Assembly: GCA_900208305.1 (NCBI GenBank)
Contig: OAPG01000006.1
Coordinates: 372,001 to 436,000, forward strand
DNA: 64,000 bases
Direction of reading: 5' to 3'
Origin: Melanopsichium pennsylvanicum
Taxonomy: Eukaryota > Basidiomycota > Ustilaginomycetes > Ustilaginales
How positions within the stretch are numbered: the stretch's first letter is position 1; the number at the start of each line of letters is the position of its first letter. The notes under the pieces are model-generated. The model was given only the letters and a program-made list of their open reading frames with translations. It had not been told where the DNA came from and made no database searches. A program made the position numbers and the translations under genes. Shown here piece after piece: positions 20,558 through 29,674 of this stretch.

Positions 20558-21910
20558 CTAGGCCTTGTAACCGGCCTCAGCGAGGGCTTCCTTGATGCTG
20601 TCCAGCAAGTACTTGAGATCACCACGTTCCTTGTCGTTGACAACGGTCACGCCCATGTGGCCGATACGGAAGTATTCGTCCTTGACTTGCTTGTGCAAGC
20701 CAGCAGCAACGACGATGTTCTTTGCAACCAGCTTGGGCAGCAAATCAGTCGCCTTGAGACCCTGAGGGTAACGCACCGCTGTCATGCCGTGAGCGCCATC
20801 TTTTTTACCGTCAGTAACGAGCTGCTTCAGGCCAAGCTGCTCAATAAAGTCCTTGACGCGGTCCGAGGCGGCGACGTGCTGCTTGAATCGTTCCTCGATC
20901 GAAGGCGGGCTCTTGGTGATGGTGGTCAAGCTGGCGTGGAGGGCGTAGATGAGGTTGGTGGGGGGAGTGGCAAAGTATGCACCGGTGCCGGCTTCGTATG
21001 CCTTCATGACGGGGAGCCATCGCGACCACGAGGCGAAGTAGCTGTTGGGAGGAACAGTTCGCTTCTCGAAAGCGGCGATGGCCTTCTTGCTAGCGGTAAG
21101 GACCATCAGGCCGGGAGGGCAGCCGAGACCCTTCTGGGTGGCAGTGAGAACGATATCGATACCCCATTCCTCCATGCGGATCTCCTCGCTTCCTACACTG
21201 CACACACCGTCGAGAACAAGGATGGTATCGGGGCTGACACGCTTGACGAGTTCGCCGAGACCCTTTGCGTCGCTGAGGACACCGGTGGAGGTGTCGACAT
21301 GGGTGAAAGTGAGAACCTTGTAGTGCTTCTTCTTGAGGGCTTCCTCGACCTCGGAGAGCGAGGGCTTGGAGCCGATGGGAGCCTTGATCTGGTCGACTTT
21401 GGCGCCGTAGGTCTCGAGGCAGTCGGCGAAGCTGTCACCGAAGTAGCCAGAGTTGAGAACAAGAGCATCCTCGCCGGGCTGAATAACATTGGCAGCGACG
21501 TGGTCCCATCCTAAGGTACCTGAACCAGCGGTGAGAACGGGCTGCGAGTTGGGTGCAAAGAGCACCTCACGCAGCATACGAATGCAGTCACCAAAGACGG
21601 GAATAAAGTCGGGCGAGACGTGGGACATTGCAGGATGAGCATTCGCCAAAAGCACATCGTCAGAGACCTCGATAGGTCCTGGAATGACGAGCAACTTGTG
21701 CTGTGCCTGCTTGAACTCTGAAGTCGACATGTCTTTTCTTAATGTGGAGGGAAGCTTTTGTGAGATGTGGGTGTTTACTTGCTTGATGCGGTTCCGCGCT
21801 ACTGTTGTGGCATCACGTTTGGGAGATAAGGTCGAGGATTGCCGTGGGTAGATATGGTCGATATCGTTCGCGGCAAGAGGGCCGGAGAGGGATTGGCGAC
21901 GAGCACACAT
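20558..21910 (-). CDS. AGX1: Alanine-glyoxylate / serine-pyruvate aminotransferase, 450 aa (390 aa from the inner ATG)
   Basis: This is a fold-type I PLP enzyme (class V aminotransferase) that makes glycine from glyoxylate with alanine or serine as donor. Signs: LLVIPGPIEVSD near the mature N-terminus, the AMSHVSPDF block, TAGSGTLGWDHVAANV, and the DGVCSVGSEEIRMEEWGID segment with the PLP-pyridine Asp. The Schiff-base lysine is in TATQKGLGCPPGL (K260 of the long form, K200 of the short form). Two starts are possible: ATG 21910 gives a 60-residue Arg/Lys/Ser/Thr-rich extension with few acidic residues, and ATG 21730 gives the canonical start. The extension could direct mitochondrial import, with the short form cytosolic or peroxisomal. 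The C-terminus GYKA is not a standard PTS1. Confidence 0.95.
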   Translation of the reverse strand: MCARRQSLSGPLAANDIDHIYPRQSSTLSPKRDATTVARNRIKQVNTHISQKLPSTLRKDMSTSEFKQAQHKLLVIPGPIEVSDDVLLANAHPAMSHVSPDFIPVFGDCIRMLREVLFAPNSQPVLTAGSGTLGWDHVAANVIQPGEDALVLNSGYFGDSFADCLETYGAKVDQIKAPIGSKPSLSEVEEALKKKHYKVLTFTHVDTSTGVLSDAKGLGELVKRVSPDTILVLDGVCSVGSEEIRMEEWGIDIVLTATQKGLGCPPGLMVLTASKKAIAAFEKRTVPPNSYFASWSRWLPVMKAYEAGTGAYFATPPTNLIYALHASLTTITKSPPSIEERFKQHVAASDRVKDFIEQLGLKQLVTDGKKDGAHGMTAVRYPQGLKATDLLPKLVAKNIVVAAGLHKQVKDEYFRIGHMGVTVVNDKERGDLKYLLDSIKEALAEAGYKA

Positions 21911-24229
21911 TGTTGGTAGCCATATGTATTTGCGAGGTGATGTGATTTTGGGGTCCGAAGTAATCGGTCGAGATGCAGCAGGGCAAAAAGTGTTGAGATT
22001 TGACGAGATGTATGCAGTTTCGATGGATGTCGGTGGTCGCCGTTGACAAAGACGAGATGGAGTTAGAAGTAAATTGCCATCGTCAATGGTGAGGCAGAAA
22101 CAATATCAGCAGTGGCAGGGATGAAACGAGAATGGGCAGAGCGATGGCGTGGCGTGGCAGCGGAGTGATCGCAAGGAGCCACAAGGAAGAAAGGTTTGTT
22201 GACAGGACGGAAGGATTCGAGTTAGTGCGGGGAGGCGAACGGAAACAGCGGAGCGGGAAAGGTGCAGGACAGGGTAACACAGCAGGCAAGACGTGAGTTG
22301 GCAAGAGCGTCGACCGAGCACATCCGAAAATTAGGTGAAATTCCAGCGCAATTCAGCGCGAGAAGCGCAAAAATTGGCCGTGCCGACGGCGAAATTAAGA
22401 GGCGGGCCGAGGCGCAAGGGTGTGGAATTCGTCACGAAATTAGAAGGAAAATAAAGAGTCGGGGCGAAAGGGCGGCAGCAAGCGGGATGGCAAACAAGTG
22501 CCAAAGTTGGGGAAAATGAGATCGATGGTCAGCCAGAGGCAGAGGCGAGACAGTGCGAACGTAGTCAGTGCGGAGCAAGCACCGATGAAGCGACGTTATG
22601 GTCGCCGGTTGGGATTGACGATCCGGGCAATCCACAACGTGCGGTATGTCAGAATGGTGGAAGCGCAGGAGTGAGAACGAGAAAGCGCCCGATGCCCGAT
22701 TTGGTAAAGGTTGAAGCGCGATCCGGTCAAAACATGACCCAGTCGGCCGAAAATCCGAGCGGCAAAGCATCAAGAGAAAGATGCCGATGAGATGGCGGTA
22801 ACGAGGCAGCAAGCCGGGATGCAAGTGAGAAGCGGAGGTGACCGACGTCGACGTATCAACAACCGAGACGTAGTCAAGTTCAAGAAAATGATTCCCATCG
22901 TGAGCCCGAAGGCAACAGAATCAACAAGACGCCGCATGTGACAGAGTTTCGGATGCCAATAAGCGTCAATCCAGCAACGTAGTGTCGAGTTGGCGATCGC
23001 AATCAAGTCGTCCATATGAGGCAGTGATTCACAGGGCAAGATACATCGACAGGGATGGTATTGAGAACCATTTGGGACAATTTCGACCGAGGTGTCCGGA
23101 AGACGGCGATCGTTGATACCAGAAGGGTGCATGAGTAGCATCGACGTTGTGCGTTATGCAGCATGATTAAAATGCCAAGGTAGCGACCGTCGAGATGCAT
23201 TCATTGTGTTCGCAAATCGAGAGTGATAAGAAGGAGAAAGAGTTAAGAAACGAGAAAGTCAGTGGGTCTAATCGATGCACGTGCCGTTCACAATTGTCGC
23301 AGCGGTGGCGAGATGCTTACATTTGGAAGGCGTAGATATCGTGTAACAAGCTGGCGACAACGATGGATGATGGGGGTAGACGGCGAGGAAGCCGATTGAG
23401 GAGTGGTATACGAGTACCAGCAGCGGTGTTAAGGAATACCATGTGTGGAGAAAATGGCACCTCCTCCGCCTTTCAAACGCAAACAGAATGCGCCTTGACC
23501 GGCTGGATCGGTCTATTTCTCACCTCGCTCAGGCCATTACGCCGGACTAGACCGAACCAGAATCGGCCTGTCTAAAATCGGAGAATGCTTCATCGGTGAT
23601 CGCTCACCGTCTTCGAGTCGCCCGCACTTCAACAAATCGAATTCACATTTATGGTGCGCTTCTGCAACAGTACTCACCAATTTCGTCCAAAAACATATCC
23701 AATGGCCAGCGTCATTGTCATTGCCTCGCATTATGATATGGTAATCTTGTTGAGACACGACAGCTCTTAGAGAGGTGAAGCCGCATCCGTAATTGGCTGG
23801 AGGCGAGTTTGCGCGTCCGAAATCAGTGTAGCACAGTAGCGACGGCCAATAAGACGATTTCTGAGGCTGCTCTTCAACTCCAAGCCAAGCTGTGAGTCTA
23901 AATTTCCTTCCAGGCACCGCGTACAGAGCACGGCCCACGCCGCACCGGGATTTGAGATTGTCAGGATTGCCTAGAAGATCTGCGTTGGTGCACAGGCGAG
24001 CAAGCCAGAATTCCCCGCCTCTCTTTGTCCCATCTGTTTGTCGAGTGAAATTCTCATCTTGTCACCATAACTTCTATTCCACGTACATTCGGCTCCACGT
24101 ACATTCGGCTCCACGTACATTCGGCTCGACAGTAAGTGAGACGCAAACGCATACAATCATCACGTGGATGAGAAGCTCATAATCTCCTTTTTGTCGCCTT
24201 TCCTCGTTCGCTCGTGTGCATCTCCAGAA
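21911..24229. other. Long divergent intergenic region (about 2.3 kb)
   Basis: It separates AGX1 (minus) from the TRAP-alpha gene (plus). The AGX1 frame stays open upstream to about 22063 without another ATG, so an upstream exon cannot be excluded. I see no conserved peptide or RNA gene. A 16-bp triple repeat near the right end is listed separately. Confidence 0.5.
24078..24125 (+). repeat. Three perfect tandem copies of a 16-bp unit upstream of TRAP-alpha
   Basis: The unit tccacgtacattcggc is repeated head to tail at 24078-24093, 24094-24109 and 24110-24125, ending 104 bp before the ATG of the next gene. Each copy holds CACGTAC. It may be a promoter or leader element or a simple local duplication. 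Confidence 0.9.
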
Positions 24230-25062
24230 ATGCGGTTCTTCACCTTGGCTGCTTCGGCTCTTCTCGCCCTGGTCTCTCTCGTTGCGGGCCAGGCACACGA
24301 CAGTCCAGATCTCAAGATCGTGACTACCTTCCCCAATAACCCTTATTCCAGTAAGTTGTCCTTGATCAGACTTCAATGCGGATGGCGAGCCGAATTACTT
24401 ATGCTGCTACTCTTTCTTTCCCCTCTGTAGTTGTTAAGAATGGCCAGGCCAACACAGTGGTGTTCTCGATCACGAACCCACCCAAGGATGACCGCCTTCT
24501 CACCCTTCAGTCCATCACCGGTGCGTTCCTCAATCCCAAGAAAACCGACGGCCAACGCGGCCGTGTGCTCCGCAACATGACTACTACCACGTTCAAATCG
24601 CGCCCTCTCCGCTCCGTTGGTGGCCGCCCCGTCCAGATCCCATTCGACTTTGTCCCCGAGTTCAGGCCTCAAGAGCTCTCGGTTGAGTTCAGCCTTCTCG
24701 TCAACGATGAGCAGACCGGAAAGAAGCATCGCATCGAAGCCTACCGTGGCGCAGTTCAGGTGGTCGAGCCTCCGAAGAACTGGTTCGATCTCCAGCTCCT
24801 TTCCGTCTACGTGATCGCCATTGCTGCTATCGTTGGCGTCGTGTACTTCCTGTACACTAGCTACGTCATCTCGGAGGAGAAGGGAGCAGGTCCGAAGAAG
24901 TTCGAGAAGCCTGCAGTCGTTCAGCAGTCTGGTTTTAAGGATGAGTGGATTCCGGAACACCACCTTCGTTCGCGAAAGGGTAAGGGCAAGTCGGCTGGCG
25001 CTCTCAGCAGTGGTGATGACGAGCCTTCGAGCCCCAAGCGTAAGGGTAAGGGTCGCAAGTAA
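24230..25062 (+). CDS. Translocon-associated protein alpha subunit (TRAP-alpha / SSR1-like), two exons, 250 aa
   Basis: TRAP-alpha is an ER-membrane glycoprotein beside the Sec61 channel that aids entry of some secretory proteins. Exon 1 is 24230-24350 and exon 2 is 24431-25062. The 80-nt intron (GTAAGT ... CTGTAG, phase 1) joins NNPYS to IVKNGQ. Features: a signal peptide at residues 1-20 (cut near VAG-QA), a lumenal beta domain with the NGQANTVVFSITNP block, a potential N-glycosylation site (NMT), and one TM at about 165-185 (LLSVYVIAIAAIVGVVYFLY). The cytosolic tail is basic and Lys/Gly/Ser-rich, ending KRKGKGRK. Topology and length fit TRAP-alpha and the yeast relative Irc22. Confidence 0.88.
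24351..24430 (+). other. Intron of the TRAP-alpha gene
   Basis: This 80-nt intron has the donor GTAAGT and an acceptor CTGTAG preceded by a CT-rich tract. It links the signal-peptide exon to the body of the protein. Confidence 0.88.
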
Positions 25063-26021
25063 GATCGCTCGACGTCATGCGTGTTTGCATCTTTCATCCT
25101 CGCAACTTTGAAAAGGCTCGAGCGAGCAACGGTGCAACGTGGTAGGCCATTCTCCCCGCAGCTCTCGATTTCGCGAGGCACTTCTAAAAAAAAAGGAGGT
25201 GGTTCGCTTCTACTCGAGGAAACATTCCATCACTTTGTAAATACTGTACAGATTATGCGCACAGCAGACATCAGTGAATGCAAATAATCCTTCGCTGTGA
25301 GCTTGGTTACAGCGTCCGATTTGATGCTCGTCTAGGAACAACGCAAGCAAAGTCTTGGGAAGCTAAGTTGGATCGTGCTTCGAAAACGCTGGCGGAAGGA
25401 GACTCGGTATGGGAGACAGTCCTTCATCAGACCTTGCAACAGCCTACGCTATAGATCTTGCGCAAAGGTAGGAGCTCAGCTGGGGTCACGTAGCTCCCAA
25501 GCCATGGGAGAAGGTAAGGTATACGATGCGTAATTCATCAAATCGGGAGATCGCCTAAATGCTCTCTCCGAAAACTCGGAGACAGTCCGTGCACGTCCCA
25601 AACTGACTCCCTGCAAGCCTCCACACACACACAGAGGCCTTGCATGCTTTTGTGTGCCTTCGATCTGGCAAGCTGCAGCTGCTGATCAAGCAACGTAAGG
25701 GTCCAACACACACTTGGTTTTGATAGCTCCGGTCTCCTCGACGGCCTTCGAGAAGAAGCCTTCGAGAAGAACTGCACTCTTTCGTCAGCTTGTGTGTACA
25801 AACCTTTGGGGCTGATCATGAAAACCCGTCTCTTCTTCGCTTTGTGTAGTCCAGAGACTTGCACTCTCCAAGATCTTGGATTTGTGACGTTGTGATGCTT
25901 GAAGTTATTGTATGTGAACCTCTTTCTCAACCGTGAGTAGACCAGAATTCATTTCCCTCAACCTCACCTCCATCTTCCACATTCTTCTGAGCGTGGTCAT
26001 TTTTATTCGTCCAAGAACAAC
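25063..26021. other. Intergenic region upstream of the A-T-R reductase gene
   Basis: About 1 kb between two plus-strand genes. It has a poly(A) tract at about 25187-25196 and a short CA run near 25622-25632. A 130-codon minus frame (25538-25930) resembles no known protein. I see nothing else. Confidence 0.5.
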
Positions 26022-29000
26022 ATGGCTACTTCAATATCTCCCGACAATCCACCATACTTGACCCTGACCATCTCTCAAGCACTGTCTCTTGATCGCCCAT
26101 CCCATCCCGAGCCCGCCCATCATGAATCGGTCAACTCCATGCTCGATCAGCGTGCTGAACATCTTGGCCCACAAGTTGCCGTCGGCTTCACCTATTTAGA
26201 TGCCACTTCAAGCAAGTGGCTTTGCCATGCACTGACCTATGGCCAGATCCGCACATTATCGCTGAACCTCGCAAGTGAGCTCAAAGCGAGCCTTCCAGGG
26301 AAACAGAAGAACGTGAAGAGTCCCAATGGAACACCACTAGTGGCGGTGTTGAGTCCTTCAGGGATGGAACTATTCGGACACATAGTTGCGCTCTGGCGGC
26401 TAGGATGGGGAGTGTTGTGCATCGCGCCTGGAAGCCCTGTTGAAGCTATTGGGAATTTGCTCAACTTGACAGAGACAAATGTTGTACTTGCTCACGAGAG
26501 TCAGGCCAATGCCGCACGAGTGGCTGTAGCTGCAATAGACGGGAAAGCTCAGGTTTGCCAGATGTTACCGGACGTCCTTCGCTACACCCAAGGCAAAGGT
26601 AATGGCAAGAACAGGACAGACCTAGAAGAAAACATTGTTGGCGGAGAGGACGTCCTGGTAACGATGCACACCTCAGGCTCATCTGGTCTACCCAAACCAA
26701 TTTACCAACTGCACCGTTTCTGGACAGCTTCCCTCATCTCTGCACCTGGCACCTCTTCTTCCGCGTTCACCACAACACCTCTGTTTCACGGTGGAATGTC
26801 TGATATGCTACGTTCGATGCAAGCTGGTTCCACTATCTACTTTCATCCCTCTGCAGATCCTGGTGCGCTCTCGACCATTGCCATCTGCAATGCCATCGCC
26901 GCTTGTAACGAGACCATATCGTATTTTCTTTCGGTGCCATATATTCTCGATATGCTCTTCCTGGACCGCTCAGATGAAGGAAGAACCATGCTCAAACGAA
27001 TGGAATTGGTGTCGACCGGCGGAGCGCCCTTACCGCAACAATTGGGAGACGACATGGTGGAACAGGGTGTAAAGCTCGTCAGCCGTCTAGGGAGTAGCGA
27101 ATGCGGATTTCTCATGTCCTCCTGGCGTCCTTTCACCACCGATAAGGAATGGAACTTCCTCCGTATCCCTGACTCCCTGGGTCAAAATCTCATCCGGTTT
27201 GAACCCCATTCTTCGGATCTGTACGAACTGATCGTAACTTCAAAGTGGCCGGCAAAGCTCGTTGTGAATAGAACCGATGGTAGCTACGCCACCTCGGATC
27301 TGTACTCTAAGCATTCGACACTGCCAAACACGTGGAGGTACGATTCCAGAGCCGACGACACGCTTGTGCTAGTCAATGGGAAGAAGGTTAGTCCTATCCT
27401 GGCTGAGGGCAAGTTGAAGGGGATGGATCTGGTAACAGAGGCTATTGTATTCGGAGCCAATAGAGCGATACTCGGAGCGTTGGTGTTTGTATCTGCCGAA
27501 ACGCTGTCAAATGAGGAAGACTTTGATGACAAGCTAAAGGTGAAGCTGCTGCAAAAGGTTCAGCCAATACTCAAAGACATCAACGCAGCCTCGCCACCCC
27601 ATGCGCAGCTAGCAACGGATATGGTCCACCTTTTACCGCCAAGCGAACTTTCATCCATTCCACGCGCTAGCAAGGGAACGCTTCAGCGCGGTAGAGCTTA
27701 TCAGCATTACTCGAGTCTCATCGACTCGGTCTATTTGGATTTCGAAGAAGGCCGTTCCCTTCGCCTCACCCACCCCAATAGTACCGGTGGGAAGGAAAAT
27801 CTTTCTGGAAAATATTTGATGGCATGGCTCGGAGACAAGGTGGAGAGCATCAATGGGAGAAAAGTGGATCCGGACACAGACCTTTTCGTTGCCGGAGTGG
27901 ATTCCATCCAGTCGGCGAGGATACGAGCTGCGATTCATCAAAACGTAGAGCTTGGACCTGGAAAATTGCTCGAGCGCAATGTCGTGTACGAATATCCGAC
28001 GTTGAAACTTCTCTGCAGACACATTGAAGAGGTTAAGGCTGGGAATAAAATGGGTGATGGGGCTGGAGAAGAGCGTCAGCAACGGGAGTTGAAGCTCATG
28101 CGAGATTTGGTAGAAAAGTACACTCGTGCAAGCCCCTTCGAGCCTTTGAGGTCTTTGCTGACATCGAAGAACGCTGTCAAGGACCCGGATAGCGATGCTA
28201 AGAAGAAGACGTTGTATGTCCTAACCGGAGTCACTGGTGGTCTCGGTGCGCAGATCCTGAACCAAGTCCTGAACCAATCCCTTCCGGACGATACCGTGCT
28301 TTGTCTGGTTCGAGCGAAATCAATGTCGCACGCCCAGCAGCGCGTGTTGGACTCTTTGGAATCGCGCAAGCTCGCCAGGTCTTATTTTATCGTACAAGCA
28401 AAAGGAGGCCCGGTATCTTGTTTGGCTGCTGATTTTTCGCGCTCCGACTGCGGCATCAGTGTCGAAACTATTTCACCGCTTGCAAAGCATCAGAGGGTCG
28501 TCACTATCCACTCTGCCTGGTCTGTTAACTTTGTTGCTGGCTTATCCAGTTTCGAAGCGGAGAACATTGCGGGTTTGTCACATCTCATCGATCTTCACCA
28601 ACAGCTGTCAACTCTTTGTTCGGACTCTAGAACATCGTGCTTCACTTTTTGCTCTTCGGTCGCTTCGATCTTATCGCCCAATTCGACTCTCAATGTCAAT
28701 AATGTTCTTGGCGAGCATCTCTCCCGCGAACCGCAGGATGCGGTTGAGATGGGTTACGCAAGGAGCAAGTGGGTTGCGGAACAGATTGTTGCCAGACGAG
28801 GTGAAAGGAGCAAGAATTCGCAATCAAGATATTCGATTGTGCGGATTGGTCAGCTCACCGCAGATACGCAGGAGGGAGTATGGAATGAAAACGAGGCATG
28901 GCCAATCCTCATTTCGATCAGTTGCGACCTGGGTGTATTCCCCGATCTCGTTGACGAACGACTCGATTGGTTGAGTACCGATTTTGCTGCGAAAGCCGTA

Positions 29001-29441
29001 CTCGATCTCGCTACACAAAGCAACAGCGACAACGACGACGACAAAGCGAAAACGACGGTTGGAGTGTTCAATCTCGCGCAACCAACCTCGGCGTACAGGA
29101 AGACAAATGTTGCCATGTGGCAAGAGCTTTTCGAATGGCTCAAAGACGGAGGATTAGATCTGCAGCTGGTTTCGGCACAAGAGTGGTTGGATCAAGTGCA
29201 AAAGTCAGGAGTTGATCATAGAGGTTTGCTTGACTTGTGGCAGAAGAACTTCGATTTCACCATCACTCAAGCATCAAAAATTCACTCCGAGCCAAAAGTC
29301 GTGGTTCATTTCAATTGCGATAAAGCCCTAACTGCAAGCAAAAACTTTCGCGCTTGGCAAGACATACGTGTCAACCATCAACTCATCCAAAAAATCATTC
29401 AACGATGGAGACAGATCGGCTTCCTCAATTCGCCCCAGTAA
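26022..29441 (+). CDS. NRPS-like adenylate-forming reductase (A-T-R domains), 1139 aa
   Basis: The enzyme is predicted to activate a carboxylic acid as the acyl-AMP, load it on a phosphopantetheine arm and release it by NADPH reduction as aldehyde or alcohol. Domains in order: adenylation with the P-loop-like TSGSSGLPKP near residue 216 and STGGAPLPQQLGDD near 335; carrier protein with the Ppant serine S628 in AGVDSIQ; and a Rossmann thioester reductase with TGVTGGLG near 735 and the catalytic pair Y912/K916 (YARSK). There is no condensation domain. It is shorter than Lys2 (about 1400) and lacks the Lys2-type N-terminal extension, so I do not call it alpha-aminoadipate reductase. No tailoring enzymes lie next to it, so the product is unknown. 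Confidence 0.9.
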   Translation: MATSISPDNPPYLTLTISQALSLDRPSHPEPAHHESVNSMLDQRAEHLGPQVAVGFTYLDATSSKWLCHALTYGQIRTLSLNLASELKASLPGKQKNVKSPNGTPLVAVLSPSGMELFGHIVALWRLGWGVLCIAPGSPVEAIGNLLNLTETNVVLAHESQANAARVAVAAIDGKAQVCQMLPDVLRYTQGKGNGKNRTDLEENIVGGEDVLVTMHTSGSSGLPKPIYQLHRFWTASLISAPGTSSSAFTTTPLFHGGMSDMLRSMQAGSTIYFHPSADPGALSTIAICNAIAACNETISYFLSVPYILDMLFLDRSDEGRTMLKRMELVSTGGAPLPQQLGDDMVEQGVKLVSRLGSSECGFLMSSWRPFTTDKEWNFLRIPDSLGQNLIRFEPHSSDLYELIVTSKWPAKLVVNRTDGSYATSDLYSKHSTLPNTWRYDSRADDTLVLVNGKKVSPILAEGKLKGMDLVTEAIVFGANRAILGALVFVSAETLSNEEDFDDKLKVKLLQKVQPILKDINAASPPHAQLATDMVHLLPPSELSSIPRASKGTLQRGRAYQHYSSLIDSVYLDFEEGRSLRLTHPNSTGGKENLSGKYLMAWLGDKVESINGRKVDPDTDLFVAGVDSIQSARIRAAIHQNVELGPGKLLERNVVYEYPTLKLLCRHIEEVKAGNKMGDGAGEERQQRELKLMRDLVEKYTRASPFEPLRSLLTSKNAVKDPDSDAKKKTLYVLTGVTGGLGAQILNQVLNQSLPDDTVLCLVRAKSMSHAQQRVLDSLESRKLARSYFIVQAKGGPVSCLAADFSRSDCGISVETISPLAKHQRVVTIHSAWSVNFVAGLSSFEAENIAGLSHLIDLHQQLSTLCSDSRTSCFTFCSSVASILSPNSTLNVNNVLGEHLSREPQDAVEMGYARSKWVAEQIVARRGERSKNSQSRYSIVRIGQLTADTQEGVWNENEAWPILISISCDLGVFPDLVDERLDWLSTDFAAKAVLDLATQSNSDNDDDKAKTTVGVFNLAQPTSAYRKTNVAMWQELFEWLKDGGLDLQLVSAQEWLDQVQKSGVDHRGLLDLWQKNFDFTITQASKIHSEPKVVVHFNCDKALTASKNFRAWQDIRVNHQLIQKIIQRWRQIGFLNSPQ

Positions 29442-29674
29442 GCCTGGAATCAAGTTGCTTCTCATCTTCGCACGTGCAAGCGCTTGTCGAATTCACATTT
29501 CAAATCTCTTTTCCGATAATGATCGTGTGCTTCTCGAGATGAGTCGTGTCTCAAACGCAAACCAGACTTGTGCTTTTGCTTTTGTTGAGAAAGGTGTTAA
29601 TGGATTGCCAATTGCTCAGCATCGGTGCTCTGGCAACAAAGATGTGACATGGACGAGAGATGCTATGATCTCGC

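Noticed and set aside
20657..21514. 285-codon plus-strand frame
   Set aside because: It is antisense to the aminotransferase, a shadow.
26022..29441. Lys2 alpha-aminoadipate reductase call
   Set aside because: The protein is about 250 residues shorter than Lys2 and lacks its N-terminal extension; the generic A-T-R layout fits better.
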